NCBI GenBank assembly: GCA_016169945.1
Contig: JADLSH010000393.1
Coordinates: forward strand, 5,411,501-5,475,500
From: Trachythela sp. YZ-2020
Taxonomy: Eukaryota > Cnidaria > Anthozoa > Malacalcyonacea > Clavulariidae
Reading direction: 5' to 3'
DNA: 64,000 nucleotides
Below are positions 43,101 through 54,661 of this stretch, piece by piece (position 1 is the first letter of the stretch; each line of letters starts with the position of its first letter). Under the pieces are notes generated by a model that did no database searches, had not been told where the DNA came from, and worked only from the letters and a program-made list of their open reading frames with translations. A program made the translations under genes and the position numbers.

Positions 43101-43304
43101 CAAAATACGAGAAAATACTATCCCATGAGTATCATTAAAAGTCTTCTATTAAAGTGATTTCATGATAAATAAGTGAACATTGGGTCCAAAATAGCTGCTA
43201 AATACCGATTTTGGAAAGGGCATGAATTTCATTGCTTCCTGCAAAGGAAGCCATTTCAAAGAACCAGCATTTTGCAAACAGGTGTCCTGCCCTATTTTGC
43301 ATCT
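43101..43304 (+). repeat. 204-bp direct repeat, right copy
   Basis: Same sequence as 40028-40231, offset 3,073 bp. It abuts the truncated 5' end of the LINE and then diverges into unrelated sequence. Confidence 0.9.
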
Positions 43305-43800
43305 TTCCCTTCAAGTGCTCAATGTGTAGTTCTTAGAAAACGAGTTTGCACTAATTTTATGATGAGCTTTATCGATTTAAAGTTTATGGGGATATAAAAA
43401 TCTATAAAAAAGCATTTTAGAAGCTTTTGAAATCGGCTGTCAAGGTCACCCACATTAATTCAATACACTGGTTTTATGTAATGTGATTTATATCTTGTAA
43501 ATTACAAACTGTCTTTGCAACCTCCGCTTATTGTATATGCATTATTTCTCCGAAGCTTCGTTTTCTGGGCATTTGACAAGCATTAAAGATACCACAGTTA
43601 CATTGCCAAATCATCGAGGCGAAACCGAGATGAACCCCACCCCAAGGAGAATGAATGCATGTACTATTAGTTTATAATGATAAGACTGACGAGTAGTGTC
43701 GACGGCTGCCCTTGCTAGCTGTTGCAAAATAGTGTCGAAAGTCCTACCACATGTGCTACAAAGGCAATGCGCAATTTATATTAGTATAATGTGTAGCCAA
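43305..43800. other. Flank of the hAT-like element; possible Ngaro remnant
   Basis: No clear gene was seen. On the minus strand near 43670-43740 the reading QQLARAAVDTTRQSYHYKLI weakly resembles the N-terminal helical part of tyrosine recombinases. It could be the remnant of the DIRS/Ngaro-type recombinase continuing across the hAT-like insert. Weak evidence. Confidence 0.25.
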
Positions 43801-44893
43801 TAGAGATGAGCCGATTAATCGGAAAATAATCGGAAAAGCGCTCTTTTTCAAATAATGTCAAAATCGGCGGTGCCGATTACTTCGCTATAACCGACCGATT
43901 GAAGTTAGTATAAAATAATAATGTATGCTAAATTCAGCTTTTTTTCGAACAGCGCCGAAGATAGTTGTTTATGTTTTCAATTGATACAGCATTCACACGT
44001 ATATCAGAATTGGCGTAGCGAAGCGACTGGATTTGCGACTTGCGACATGCGTAATTTTTTAAGCGGTATATATATATAACAAAAAATTTCACCAAGTTCA
44101 ATTATTGTTGTATGGCAGGAAACATGTTTACTAACATATTTAATTTCGTGTTGAAGTATCTGAGCCCACCCACAGTAAGTGTGTATTCAGGCGCGTGTTT
44201 AGCGGAGCAGGAACATTTCACGGAGAAAGCGAAGTAGGCTAGCCGCATAAAAATGACAATATTTGTTTTTACCACAGCTGGCAATTAATTGAACTGTCCT
44301 ATTCTCTGAAATTGAGGTTTTTTTATTTTTGTTGTAACGGTGCATCATTTAAGTACAACAAAGTGAACAAACTATCATTATTAAAACTTGGTATTGACTA
44401 TTTGTAATTTAAATTTTAAATGGACACTGTGTAAACAAACTAGTAAGTAACATTATATATAACACAATTGTCTTATTGCAAAAGTATATATATTGTTTGT
44501 TTTCTAATTTCTAATTCAATTTCCCAGTTTTCCATTTCTAATTGTGAATTGAATTTTGACCCCGTGCGTTTCTTATTATAATTCATCTTACCATGAAACC
44601 AATTAAAACCAACAAAAATTTACAAATCAATCCAAAAAAAGCTTTAATAAGCCGATAATTGAAGAGCGTTTGCGTGCGTGTCACGTGCAGTACGTGCGAC
44701 GCGTGTGTTACGGGCGTTGTTATGTGCGACAATGGCTATTATAAAACAACATTTTTGCAAGTAGCATAGCAACAAGCTCTTACAAAAAGCAATAACAAGC
44801 TAATCAAAGCTATAAGATTAATCGATTAGAAAAGTTATAATCATCGACACTCAGTTAATATAATCAGCAAATCAATAATTTTGATCATCTCTA
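43801..44893. mobile_element. hAT-like non-autonomous element with 8-bp duplication
   Basis: This 1,093-bp element starts TAGAGATGAGCCGATTAATC and ends with the inverse of TAGAGATGATC. It is flanked on both sides by GTAGCCAA (43793-43800 and 44894-44901). An 8-bp duplication and TAGAGATG-type short inverted ends fit the hAT superfamily. Internal ATTAATCGG and CGATTAATC motifs recur near both ends. No transposase is encoded. It is inserted in the DIRS/Ngaro-type element just after its RT domain. Confidence 0.75.
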
Positions 44894-44901
44894 GTAGCCA
44901 A

Positions 44902-45868
44902 TTAAAGATTGAAGTTCTTTTAGAGTAACCTAACCTTTTTATGCATTAAAAAATTGGCAATGAATTGGACACACTTATCAATTTTTTCCTTGGGCAAGCG
45001 AGCTTTCATTTAAGAGAGTACAATTCAATGCCAGCGAACGGGAGCGTAGTCGATGGGCCAAAGGTTTTGTCAGGTGCGATGGGAATGCCCAGAAAATCGC
45101 AAAGAACAATAAATGATCTAAATGGGCCTTACATATAAATTGAGTAGATGAGATAATAAGAAAATCATCAAGTAAAGGAAGAAGTTTGTCGATAAGTAGC
45201 TTTTCCCGAGCAATCCATTTGACCGCCGTACTAAAGGCTTCAAAAGTGTGACATGAGCTAGAGCAGCCCATGGGCATAGCACGGTCATAATAATAAAATT
45301 GTCGCCATTTTATGCCTAAAAGGTGGTAATCTGCCGGGTTGATAGGTATAATTCGAAAAGCATGTTTGATGTCAGGTTTTGCCAGAAAACAACCCGAACC
45401 AGCTTGTTTAATAAGTCGAATGGCATCGTCAAACAGTGGCATATCGAACAGATGTGCCATCATTGACTGATGTACCTTTGGGAAAAGACAAATGATGAAT
45501 CATGCGCAAATCACCTGGTTGTTTTTTAGGAACCAGGCCCAATGGTGACACACAAAATGTTGGAAGTGGTGGCGAACGAAAAGGTCCAGCAAGCCGACCT
45601 GCCGCCTGACCCAATTTTGAATCAACTGCGTCAGGATTGTCCAAAGCCGACCGCAATTTGCGGGCTTCAAATGAATGTTCAGCCCCTTGAAAGTGAATAC
45701 GAAAACCAAATAAAAAAACCCGAAAACTAAGGTATCAACAAGGTTTGGCGCATAGCCATCTACTAAAATTTTTAGATTAGGCACTTTTACTGGTGTTGGC
45801 AACGGAGGGCGAAACTGGTTTAGGCGATCGTTCATTGGGAGTATTGGGAGATTGTTTGGCTGGGCCAC
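44902..45868 (-). pseudogene. DIRS/Ngaro-type retrotransposon reverse transcriptase
   Basis: This RT belongs to a tyrosine-recombinase retrotransposon. Right to left: TPVKVPNLKILVDGYAPNLV, RSALDNPDAVDSKLGQAAGR, AGPFRSPPLPTFCVSPLGLV, KQPGDLRMIHHLSFPKGTSV, FDDAIRLIKQAGSGCFLAKP, DIKHAFRIIPINPADYHLLG, RAMPMGCSSSCHTFEAFSTA and LLDDFLIISST (catalytic DD). After a frameshift, GIPIAPDKTFGPSTTLPFAG and CVQFIANFLMHKKV follow, ending in TLKELQSLIGY where the hAT-like element interrupts. Frame breaks occur near 45690, 45440, 45100 and 44925. RNase H and the recombinase are not clearly seen. It lies downstream of gag and SGNH parts in the same orientation. Confidence 0.85.
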
Positions 45869-45911
45869 AAAAATCAGTAGGCACCTCGGTGAAATTTATA
45901 GCAAAACCCCC

Positions 45912-46380
45912 TCAAAACAGACAAATTTTGAGGTGATCACGAAGAGTTTTGACTTTGTGTAGCATGCTGCACGCTAGGAATCTGCGTGGTGGAGAGTTCT
46001 GTGATCGGAGCCACAATTCCCAATGAACAGTCACCCATGGAACCTGTGATGTCTGTGCCTGCCGCAAAAACCGAAAGTTTTCGTTGTAATAATACCAATT
46101 GTGCTCGCACGCAGCCAAACCTTGCACAACTTGGCCATATTTCATGAGTGCGGGGGACTCGTGGGGGTATTTTAGAGTATAAATGGACACAAATATGTGA
46201 AACGCGCGAAGCCAATCATTAATATTTTTTATTTGTTTATTAGACTTTGCGGTTGGCTCTAAAACAAGAGAGGCAGGCTGACCAGTTTCCGAAGGCCGCA
46301 CGTTAATTTCATATGGTGTGGTTGGGTCGGGATTGCTCAACAAAACACTAAAATCTACAAACTCCTCATTCCAGATTTTT
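45912..46380 (-). pseudogene. DIRS/Ngaro-type gag-like domain
   Basis: A region with INDWLRAFHIFVSIYTLKYP, LMKYGQVVQGLAACEHNWYY and YNENFRFLRQAQ, then VPWVTVHWELWLRSQ. This matches the helical gag-like domain that precedes the RT of DIRS/Ngaro elements. It packages element RNA in known relatives. It is open from 46343 to 45912, with an upstream Ser/Thr/Pro-rich linker. Confidence 0.6.
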
Positions 46381-46626
46381 GTTTTAAACTAGCAGAATGA
46401 AATGGTTGCTGTGGGAGCAATGGCTCTGGTATGGTAAAAGTATGTGTCTGACCTGAAATATTGGAGTGTACTTCGGCAAGTGCGTCGTTGACCAAAGCAG
46501 TTGCGCTCATACAGGAGGTGGACGGAACAGCAGGAGAGGTTGTAGGTGGTGGTGTCTCGGACGTTGCCATAGGAGCAGCCAAATAGGTCTGTAGGAGCGC
46601 CACAAGCCGTTGTGTAACTGCAGCTG

Positions 46627-47214
46627 TTACTGACGAAACCAGTGTTGCGAGCAGATTACCCGGCAGAGAAGATGGACCCGCTGTTGGTGCTGGTGTTGAC
46701 ACGACAGGCGCTGCGAGATTGTAGCAGCAGGAACGCTGGCACCGATTTGGTTGAAATGAACCCCATCTCGAAGAAACTGTGTTACTGATGGCCGTGCAAG
46801 ACCCCGATGAAACCAAGTAAAAACTTTCGGCATGTGTTCTAACACAACACTTAAGTATTGATTAACAATTACTCGTTTCTTGTTGAAAACTTGATTACAA
46901 TTGAGCAGAGTTAGCAGGCAAACACACACAACTTTGACGGAATAGGTATTTGGCAAAAAAGAAACCAATTCCTCAATTTCAGAACCCACCACTTCGGGTA
47001 AAAAGGACAAATCATTTGTACCAATCTCCAAGATGACGATCTCTGGGGAGAGGCGTGCTACAACCCCAATATCATGTTTCCGCACCTTACAAACTGTGCG
47101 ACCACCAATACCATGCATATAAACTTGGGCTGTCCCGTTAAGTTTAAATGTTGGGGACATTCGTGAGTCTGACTGAACATGCAGATCTGACCTAGAGTCG
47201 ACACACAAACGCAT
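46627..47214 (-). pseudogene. SGNH-hydrolase-like domain of the DIRS/Ngaro-type element
   Basis: A 195-codon open stretch has GIGGRTVCKVRKHDIGVV, VILEIGTNDLSFLPEVVGSE (block with GTND), VVCVCLLTLLNCNQVFNKKR and DGVHFNQIGASVPA (Asp-x-x-His block). These are the G, N and D/H blocks of SGNH/GDSL esterases. The block I Ser region near the start (DSRSDLHVQSDSRM) is plausible but not clear. Such hydrolases are reported in Ngaro-type elements. The C-terminal third is a low-complexity Ser/Thr/Pro linker leading toward gag. The true start could lie upstream. Confidence 0.6.
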
Positions 47215-47900
47215 GACCTAAAACTAAAGGAGAATAAAAAATAAATTTTAATAACAATAGTATACAAAGTTTTCTTACCTAACACAAATATCCAACTTTG
47301 ACGATGATGTCTTTATATCAGCACAGTTGTGGTATACATGCTGCATTTGTTTGCTGTACCTGTCCTTTATATAGTGCTCGCACCACACCTCTCACCCATG
47401 TTGCCGCGTTGCGTGCCAATTTGTGTGCTCTATTTTAGATATGGAGGCGCCGAGCTTATCGACTTAGGAAATTTACCTAAGCTTCTTAGCACCTTCTTAC
47501 CAGTTCTAATTTCCTGGTTATATTAAACTATTAGATAAAGTAGATTTCGTTCTGATAAACCACATTACACAAATTCCTTATTTTCTTTGCAAATATTCTG
47601 TTTTAAACCACAATATCTCTGAAATTTAGTGGTTGTTTTCGGACGAAATTTACAAAAATAGATATGACGGTCATTGTGGATCATCCTACTTAGTTTTAAT
47701 GTGATTTTACTAGACATCTTCATGCCAAAAAGATGACATATGTACATAGTAGGTAAGACGTGCAGTGGTTTGAATACACTTTTGCTAAATTCACAACCAC
47801 AGTGGTCGGTTTGCTATACATTTTTCTCCCGGAAGCGCAGGCTCAAGTTAGGGTTGCGGCTACTGCCATTTCCCTCCAAATTACAAATTTTTACAGGCAA
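47215..47900. other. Spacer, nothing recognised
   Basis: No domain or repeat was recognised. It probably includes the 5' end of the DIRS/Ngaro-type element near 47215-47290, but I could not find its terminal repeat. Confidence 0.3.
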
Positions 47901-47901
47901 T

Positions 47902-48473
47902 AATGGCGGAATCTAGTTTAGATGCATGTTTGGAATGCCTTGACAGTCGAATAGAAGTTTGGAGTTGAGAGAAAATGGCTGGATGCCGTTTGGAAGTGTT
48001 GGAAGAAGCGAAACTTCGTAATGCGAGATCTTGATCCCATTTTGGAGGAGCGAGTATGCTATAAGTTGGAGCTTGTTGGCCCACTTATTGACTCGTTTTT
48101 TAGAGAAATTGGCAAGGGAATATATCCCAAATTGGGGAGATCAAGAAACACTGGTCTTATGCCACCTCTACGAATGTTTGTGCCATACACAATATTTAGG
48201 CACTTATGTAATGTTGCTGTTGGGTATGGTGGGTCGATGTCCTTGAAGAAAGGACATATGTATGTTGAAATTATTAAAATAAAGAGTGCATCGAAAGTTT
48301 TTTTGCCTGTGAGATTTCAAGGCAACAATTATTTAAAGAAAAGACACTTTGGCAAGGTAAATGAAAATGGAAGGAATATATTTCGATACTCTGGTAGAGC
48401 AGCTGTTGTGATAAGCAAGTCAACTCCTTTAATCTTGGACTATAATACAAAACAGGAAAAACTGACTGTATAA
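47902..48473 (+). pseudogene. Unrecognised ORF, possibly decayed TE or host gene
   Basis: A start at 47903 gives MAESSLDACLECLDSRIEVW and then stops. A longer frame at 48021-48473 encodes RDLDPILEERVCYKLELVGP, LIDSFFREIGKGIYPKLGRS, FVPYTIFRHLCNVAVGYGG and VFLPVRFQGNNYLKKRHFGK, ending at TAA 48473. A parallel frame at 48031-48246 overlaps, so the real frame is uncertain. I do not recognise it. The two pieces may be one gene with frameshifts. Confidence 0.3.
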
Positions 48474-49178
48474 TTTATGTGTAAAGGACGATTTCTCTCT
48501 AGACTTCTGCCTTCAAGCTCTTTTGAACAGTGTCCACCAAGATTAAATTCAGAAATATACCAACCATATTAAAGACATACTAGGAGTTACTATCGCAAGG
48601 AAAGTGCTGTCTTGACGCCCAAACTGCATGCAAAATTCTTCTACCAATTAGTAATATATTGAGCATATTTATATTGCTAATGGCACACTCACTGTATGCA
48701 TAGATTTATTTTCTTGTTCAAACGATGAGATTACAACACTGTGATTATTGCAAATAATAATATATAAGAAGTACACATGTGATTTTCAAAGCCACATATC
48801 AGAGTGCTCAGACTGTTGTCAATGGAATTCTTGGTACCAACATTATTGTTCCTGTTATTAGAAATCATTCTTTACTTCAAAGCTGTCAATTGCATCTTGC
48901 AATTGCAAATAAATTTGGAAGAGTAGAGACAATGTCACAACAGTCTTTGTTCCCAATCTGTTGATATTTCATTTAATATTTATTTAGCATTTAGCTTCCA
49001 TCAGTGTTCATCTGTACTGTCCAGTGAATTGTCAAAATACATGATTATACAGCAAACCAACATAATAGTATATGTTGACATATGTTGGAAATGTTTAATT
49101 CTTTATATCGCAGATTCCATCCCATTACAGATGATGTAATATATCCATATTATTTTGTAAGTTTGTAACAACCATTTT
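48474..49178. other. Spacer, nothing recognised
   Basis: AT-rich. An ORF at 48779-48964 (+) has no known feature. Confidence 0.35.
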
Positions 49179-49832
49179 TTCAAGTAAATATACCATAATT
49201 TATCAACCAAATTTGGTTTTAATTTTCTGCCTTGACAGGCGGTCAATTTTACTTTGTGCCATAACTGGCTCGGCCACAATGGGCAGATCAATAATATTTT
49301 GTGCCTCAACGGGCTCCACCACAATGGGCAGATCACTTTTATTTTGTGCCTCAACAGGCTCTATCACAAGGAGCTATTCCATTTAAAATCCGTACCCTCC
49401 CTCCCCCCCCCCCCCCATCGAGGACAGGGGTTTTTCTATAAACCCTGAAGAATTCCTGTCTTACAGCTATTATCCCTGAAGAATTTGACTGCAACCCACT
49501 CAAGAATGCAATTTTTTTACACAACCCTGAATAATTCCAAGCTTAAACAGTCACACCCCTGAAGAATTCCAAGGCAAAATGGCCCCTTACCCCTGAAGAA
49601 TTCCAGGGTCCTTGATAGGGGGGTGGGTGGGGTTGTTTTTAACTGTGTCGTTGCAGACGGACATATGACATATCTTGTAAGAAAGCATGTTTGAGCCTGT
49701 TTAGGCACAAAATATTATTGATCTGCCCATTGTGGCAGGACCAGTTGTGGTACAAAGTAACATTGTTCCGCCTGTTGAGGCAGAAAATGAAAACTAAATT
49801 TGGTTGATAAATTATGGTATATCTACTTGAAA
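49179..49832. mobile_element. Long inverted-repeat element with internal GAAGAATTCC repeats
   Basis: The arms at about 49179-49311 and 49688-49832 are inverted copies of each other (sharing ATACCATAATTTATCAACCA and ATGGGCAGATCAATAATATT), about 85% similar by eye. The left arm is followed by a further partial unit (49311-49366, TGGGCAGATCA and TTTTGTGCCTCAACAGGCT). The loop contains five degenerate copies of CCCTGAAGAATTCC (49441-49610), a C-run and a G-run. It looks like a fold-back or MITE-type element. Confidence 0.65.
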
Positions 49833-51340
49833 CTAGTGATCCAAGGATAGTGCAAAGTTTTAAAAGTACACTTGTCAATGAAAAGCTTGTCACATTTCAT
49901 CATTCGTAATTCTAAATTTGCTATGAGTGATTTATGTTTTTGCCAATATATTATAGTAAGCAGATAAAATTGTCTTTTGTTTACGGTTGCAATATTTGAT
50001 TAGTTTTACTTTTATTTAATAGTTTAAACGATATGTTATAATAAAACAAATATGTCAAATCAACCTCGATTATTTCAAATTTTATTTATTTATTATTTCA
50101 TCGACATCATGTATATAAAATTTCGAGAGTACGGTTGTACACAGGCTACTAAAATAAAGGCTAAGGGAAACTAGAAAGTATATAGAATGCATCATACATC
50201 ATAGTTATAAAATATACAGACACACCTCAACAAAATGCAATTCGCATTTGTAAACAACTGGCCCGTCAATAGAGATGTGAAGAATTTTAAAATGCAAATT
50301 GCCAATACCTTTATACCAGAAGTTCAGAACGAAGAATTATAAAAGAAATATAATTTGTTTGTTCTATTAATTGTCATATTTCAAAATTATGCAGTTCATA
50401 TTACACTCTGGTGACTCTACAAATTACACTCTACGAGTCTACGGACAGAGTATAGCAACTTCTATCTATAAAATTCGCCAGAAACAATACAGTAGCCGTA
50501 TTAATGTGTATAAATTGTACGCAAGTCGACTTACCTTAGATCGCTGGTAAAATACAATGCTGTATACTATAACTAACATATTCGATATTTACGGTATTAA
50601 AGGCCAAAGGGATCTCAATCATCTCATCGGGTCTTGAATCTTGTATGTGTGACATGTTTGAGGCGAAACTTATGCTTCGGAATTTATAAAAATATTGCAA
50701 TAATGAATATTCGACCCATTCAGTATTGTCTATTGAATATATAAATGACAAAACGCACTACTAATCCAAAAGGCCAAAATGAAAACGTTTATTTATAAAT
50801 TTGATCATATTTCCATCACATTCCCACTCCCAGCTGCCACCATTGTGCGGTAAATATTTCGAAATTTCGTATTTTCGTTCCGTGATATTATTAGATCAGT
50901 GGACTTGAACGCACGTGTTCATAGCTACCGGGGGAGTTAGCAACCCAATAATATATATAAAACGATTGTCATGATGTAGACGTTTAATACCACAACCCAA
51001 ATGTTGTTCGTAAATCTAATTAAACACTGCATGAATACAACCGAATTGAGCTATAAGATAACTTGAAAGTGCTTAAAAAAGTTTAAACCCCAAAGTTTAA
51101 CAGATACGGTATTAATAGTGAATCTTTGCAAACACCCCCCGGAAAGTTTACACTATGATGTATCTATCTATCTATGTATGTATGTATGATAGCTCGTGTG
51201 AATTTTCGCCCCTCATCACAATACTGCAAAGTTAAAAACTTTGCACTAAAAACCATACTGAACAACAAAACGTGACAGTTTACAAAGCTATGTTTAAAAT
51301 ACAAAATGAATTGATATAATAAGTACTATGGATATTAAAT
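49833..51340. other. Gene-poor AT-rich region
   Basis: No gene was recognised. TTTATTTATTTATTATTT near 50082-50099 with the following AAATAAAGG region may be the 3' tail of a minus-strand LINE. A TCTA/TGTA microsatellite lies at about 51164-51189. Confidence 0.4.
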
Positions 51341-51344
51341 AAAG

Positions 51345-51700
51345 TTAAAAGACACCTATTTTACAAACTACTCTTAAAACGTTCAGTTTGTACCCGAGGT
51401 AAAATATAGTCATGGCCACGATTACGTAGCTGTCTGGATTTTTTCTGTGGAAGCAAATCGTGGAGGCAATGATTAGGATGTTTTGTAATGTCACTCCATT
51501 GTTTATAATGTTTTTAATAGCTATTTGTTTTGTTGTGTAACCATACTTCAATGCATGCTTAAAGAGTCTGTCAATCTGACTTAAGTATTTACATTCATAA
51601 GCTCCCCCCACACTTCAATGGCATAATGAAAAATTGAAACAATTAAGCTATAAAATAACATTTCTAAATCTTCTGTTGGAAAGCCATAAAATTTACTTAT
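51345..51700 (-). pseudogene. LINE reverse transcriptase C-terminus (fragment 1)
   Basis: The thumb and C-terminal part of a LINE reads FYGFPTEDLEMLFYSLIVSI, FHYAIEVWGGAYECKYLSQI and DRLFKHALKYGYTTKQIAIK, then a frameshift and DAHCLHDLLPQKKSRQLRNR and GHDYILPRVQTERFK. It continues the fragment at 52978-53230, from which it is separated by an insert of about 1.28 kb. Confidence 0.75.
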
Positions 51701-52977
51701 TTGTTATCTATGAAACTAAAGCAATCTGATTGGCTAGTGAGCGTTTCAGAGCGGTCTGGATTTTTGGATCCGGCCCGCTCTGAAACTCATCCGGCCCGCT
51801 CTGGATTATGTGACAAAACACAGGAGTGAAGATTAAATTTTAGATTAAAAAATCTACCCAAAAAGTTCAAAACACTAGCCTAACGATAGTTAGAGTACAA
51901 AAATGAATTGCATCAACTCTAAAGGCTTCATACTAACAGTGCTTCCACTTTGGCAAAGTATAATTTCTCGTTTTTGTCCTTTTTTTCGCAGAATTTCCTT
52001 CCCAAAATCCTAAATTTCCTTCCATTTTTCCTTCCAATTTTTTTAAAAATAGTATAATAAATTTTGTACTGTACTGTACTCCCGATGTAAATTGAAGGTG
52101 TACTGCAGTATTTTTTGCTCTTTTCGCAGCTGCTTTTGGACCAGGCACTTGTCCTGCACGCTTTCTACCCGTTTGCAGTTGACAACTACTTGAAGCTTCA
52201 TCTTCTGATGAGCTTGACTCAGAAGTTGACTCAATATAAGCCATCATAATTTAGAAATTACTTTTTTTTGGTTTAGAAATTACAGTTTCCCTTTTTTCGA
52301 CTGTTTGTTTTTAGTTTATAAAAACCCTTCAAAAACCCGCGAAAGTACTCTACTCACCCACTGAAGACCTGTTAAGTCCCAAATGACCCCCATTCATCCT
52401 TGATGGTTATGTAAATATTCGATGTATTATTTTTATACATGTTTTTTAACTCAAAAGTTCATAAGTGGAAGCTCTGCATACTAAGCACAATGTGCTGAGA
52501 AAACTAATACATTTGTTTTAAATGCTCATCTATTTCAGTATTGGCCACATTAAAGTTTAACAAATGGGCAGAAAAATAATGTTTTCAGGCCACATTAAAG
52601 TTTAACAAATGGGCAGAAAAATAATGTTTTCACTACAGTTGGTCCATGTTTTTAAGTTTTATGTATAGAGAGTTTTTTCTTCTATGATATCTGTTTAAAC
52701 TGTACTTTTTTAAGTACTTTTCGTGTACATATTGTAAAAAAAATATATTAAAGCCTTGGTCCTTGGCAAACAAAGTTGAGGCTATATGTTTTTATTGTGA
52801 AACGACCAGAAAAAAATTACAACATACCTTGTTCATTGTCCAGTTTTAGTAGAAAGTGTTGATCAAAGTAAAAACAAATTGCGTTGATCAAAGTAGAGCG
52901 TTGATCAAAGTAGAACTGTGCCCTCGGTCTTGAAAACTTCCCTCGCCCTCTGGGCTTGGGCCGTTACTCTCGGGTTA
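51701..52977. mobile_element. Insert of about 1.28 kb splitting the LINE
   Basis: The LINE reading passes from SSCMYILRV (ending near 52978) to FYGFPTEDLE (starting near 51700), so the sequence between is a later insertion. It contains GGATCCGGCCCGCTCTGAA-type short repeats near 51763-51803, a 45-bp tandem duplication (52543-52587 and 52588-52632) and three copies of GCGTTGATCAAAGTA-like motifs (52856-52910). The ends and target duplication are not resolved. Confidence 0.45.
51933..52247 (-). CDS. Unrecognised ORF with acidic Ser-rich and basic N-terminus
   Basis: The 104-codon ORF starts MMAYIESTSESSSSEDEASS and continues with a basic nuclear-signal-like stretch (GRKRAGQVPGPKAAAKRAKN). Such Ser/Glu-rich plus Lys/Arg-rich N-termini are common in nuclear proteins. 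No domain is recognised. Its first 28 or so codons are copied at about 53528-53610 by the tandem duplication. It may be a first exon or chance. Confidence 0.25.
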   Translation of the reverse strand: MMAYIESTSESSSSEDEASSSCQLQTGRKRAGQVPGPKAAAKRAKNTAVHLQFTSGVQYSTKFIILFLKKLEGKMEGNLGFWEGNSAKKRTKTRNYTLPKWKHC

Positions 52978-53230
52978 CTCTAAGAATGTACATGCATGAA
53001 CTAGCCTGTTTGAGCATGTAGTTAATATGAGTGTCCCAGTTAGATGGATTTTCGTTGAAGGTAACTCCAAGCAGTTTTAATTCGTTTCTTCATACAATCA
53101 TAGGTATTTCCACAGGATAAGCTTTGGTAGTTTCTCCACGTACAACCATTTCCCACGTTTTCTTTAGATTTAAAGACAGAAAATTTTCATGTGACCAATT
53201 TTCGATAGTCTTTATTTTGATTTTTTTTAT
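52978..53230 (-). pseudogene. LINE reverse transcriptase fragment 2
   Basis: The minus-strand reading is KTIENWSHENFLSLNLKKTW, EMVVRGETTKAYPVEIPMIV, a stop, then NELKLLGVTFNENPSNWDTH and INYMLKQASSCMYILRV. It corresponds to the RT segment after the YADD box. It is repeated at 54341-54593 in the tandem duplication. Confidence 0.75.
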
Positions 53231-53298
53231 TGGGTATTTTCCAGCACACATGTGCTTGCCGTAGTTTGACTATATATGGTTTGCCTAAGCGCTTCAGC

Positions 53299-53526
53299 CA
53301 CTTAAAAAACCATGGCAACAGTCTTTGGGCCTCTTCCGGTTGTTTTTGTCTGAAAGTCCAGTTTGGCCGCACGCTATGATTTCAAATTTCGTAACTTTGT
53401 CAATTTTTATTGTTTTTCTTTGAAAGTTGGTCGTAGGTACTGTTTTTAAAACTCTATAAAACGGTGTATTAGCGAAAATCACACGGTTTTTAAAACAGAA
53501 GTTATAATCGACCAAAGATACTGATC
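53299..53526 (-). repeat. DUF6589 3'-end repeat, truncated copy
   Basis: From CCACTTAAAAAACCATGGCA to GACCAAAGATACTGA this matches the 3' untranslated part of the DUF6589-like gene (14432-14660). It is cut by the junction of the 1,363-bp duplication. Confidence 0.75.
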
Positions 53527-54340
53527 TCTACCCGTTTGCAGTTGACAACTACTTGAAGCTTCATCTTCTGATGAGCTTGACTCAGAAGTTGACTCAATAT
53601 AAGCCATCATAATTTAGAAATTACTTTTTTTTGGTTTAGAAATTACAGTTTCCCTTTTTTCGACTGTTTGTTTTTAGTTTATAAAAACCCTTCAAAAACC
53701 CGCGAAAGTACTCTACTCACCCACTGAAGACCTGTTAAGTCCCAAATGACCCCCATTCATCCTTGATGGTTATGTAAATATTCGATGTATTATTTTTATA
53801 CATGTTTTTTAACTCAAAAGTTCATAAGTGGAAGCTCTGCATACTAAGCACAATGTGCTGAGAAAACTAATACATTTGTTTTAAATGCTCATCTATTTCA
53901 GTATTGGCCACATTAAAGTTTAACAAATGGGCAGAAAAATAATGTTTTCAGGCCACATTAAAGTTTAACAAATGGGCAGAAAAATAATGTTTTCACTACA
54001 GTTGGTCCATGTTTTTAAGTTTTATGTATAGAGAGTTTTTTCTTCTATGATATCTGTTTAAACTGTACTTTTTTAAGTACTTTTCGTGTACATATTGTAA
54101 AAAAAATATATTAAAGCCTTGGTCCTTGGCAAACAAAGTTGAGGCTATATGTTTTTATTGTGAAACGACCAGAAAAAAATTACAACATACCTTGTTCATT
54201 GTCCAGTTTTAGTAGAAAGTGTTGATCAAAGTAAAAACAAATTGCGTTGATCAAAGTAGAGCGTTGATCAAAGTAGAACTGTGCCCTCGGTCTTGAAAAC
54301 TTCCCTCGCCCTCTGGGCTTGGGCCGTTACTCTCGGGTTA

Positions 54341-54593
54341 CTCTAAGAATGTACATGCATGAACTAGCCTTTTTGAGCATGTAGTTAATATGAGTGTCCC
54401 AGTTAGATGGATTTTCGTTGAAGGTAACTCCAAGCAGTTTTAATTCGTTTCTTCATACAATCATAGGTATTTCCACAGGATAAGCTTTGGTAGTTTCTCC
54501 ACGTACAACCATTTCCCACGTTTTCTTTAGATTTAAAGACAGAAAATTTTCATGTGACCAATTTTCGATAGTCTTTATTTTGATTTTTTTTAT
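54341..54593 (-). pseudogene. LINE reverse transcriptase fragment 2, duplicated copy
   Basis: Copy of 52978-53230 inside the second unit of the 1,363-bp tandem duplication, with the same in-frame stop. Confidence 0.75.
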
Positions 54594-54661
54594 TGGGTAT
54601 TTTCCAGCACACATGTGCTTGCCGTAGTTTGACTATATATGGTTTGCCTAAGCGCTTCAGC

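Noticed and set aside
40028..43304. 204-bp direct repeats as LTRs of an LTR retrotransposon
   Set aside because: The interior is a LINE reverse transcriptase in CR1/jockey style, the repeats lack TG...CA ends, and one lies 0.8 kb away from the LINE end.
49103..49893. Minus-strand ORFs with repeated ICPLW/NGQINN motifs
   Set aside because: The repeated peptides come from the inverted-repeat arms and not from a protein family.
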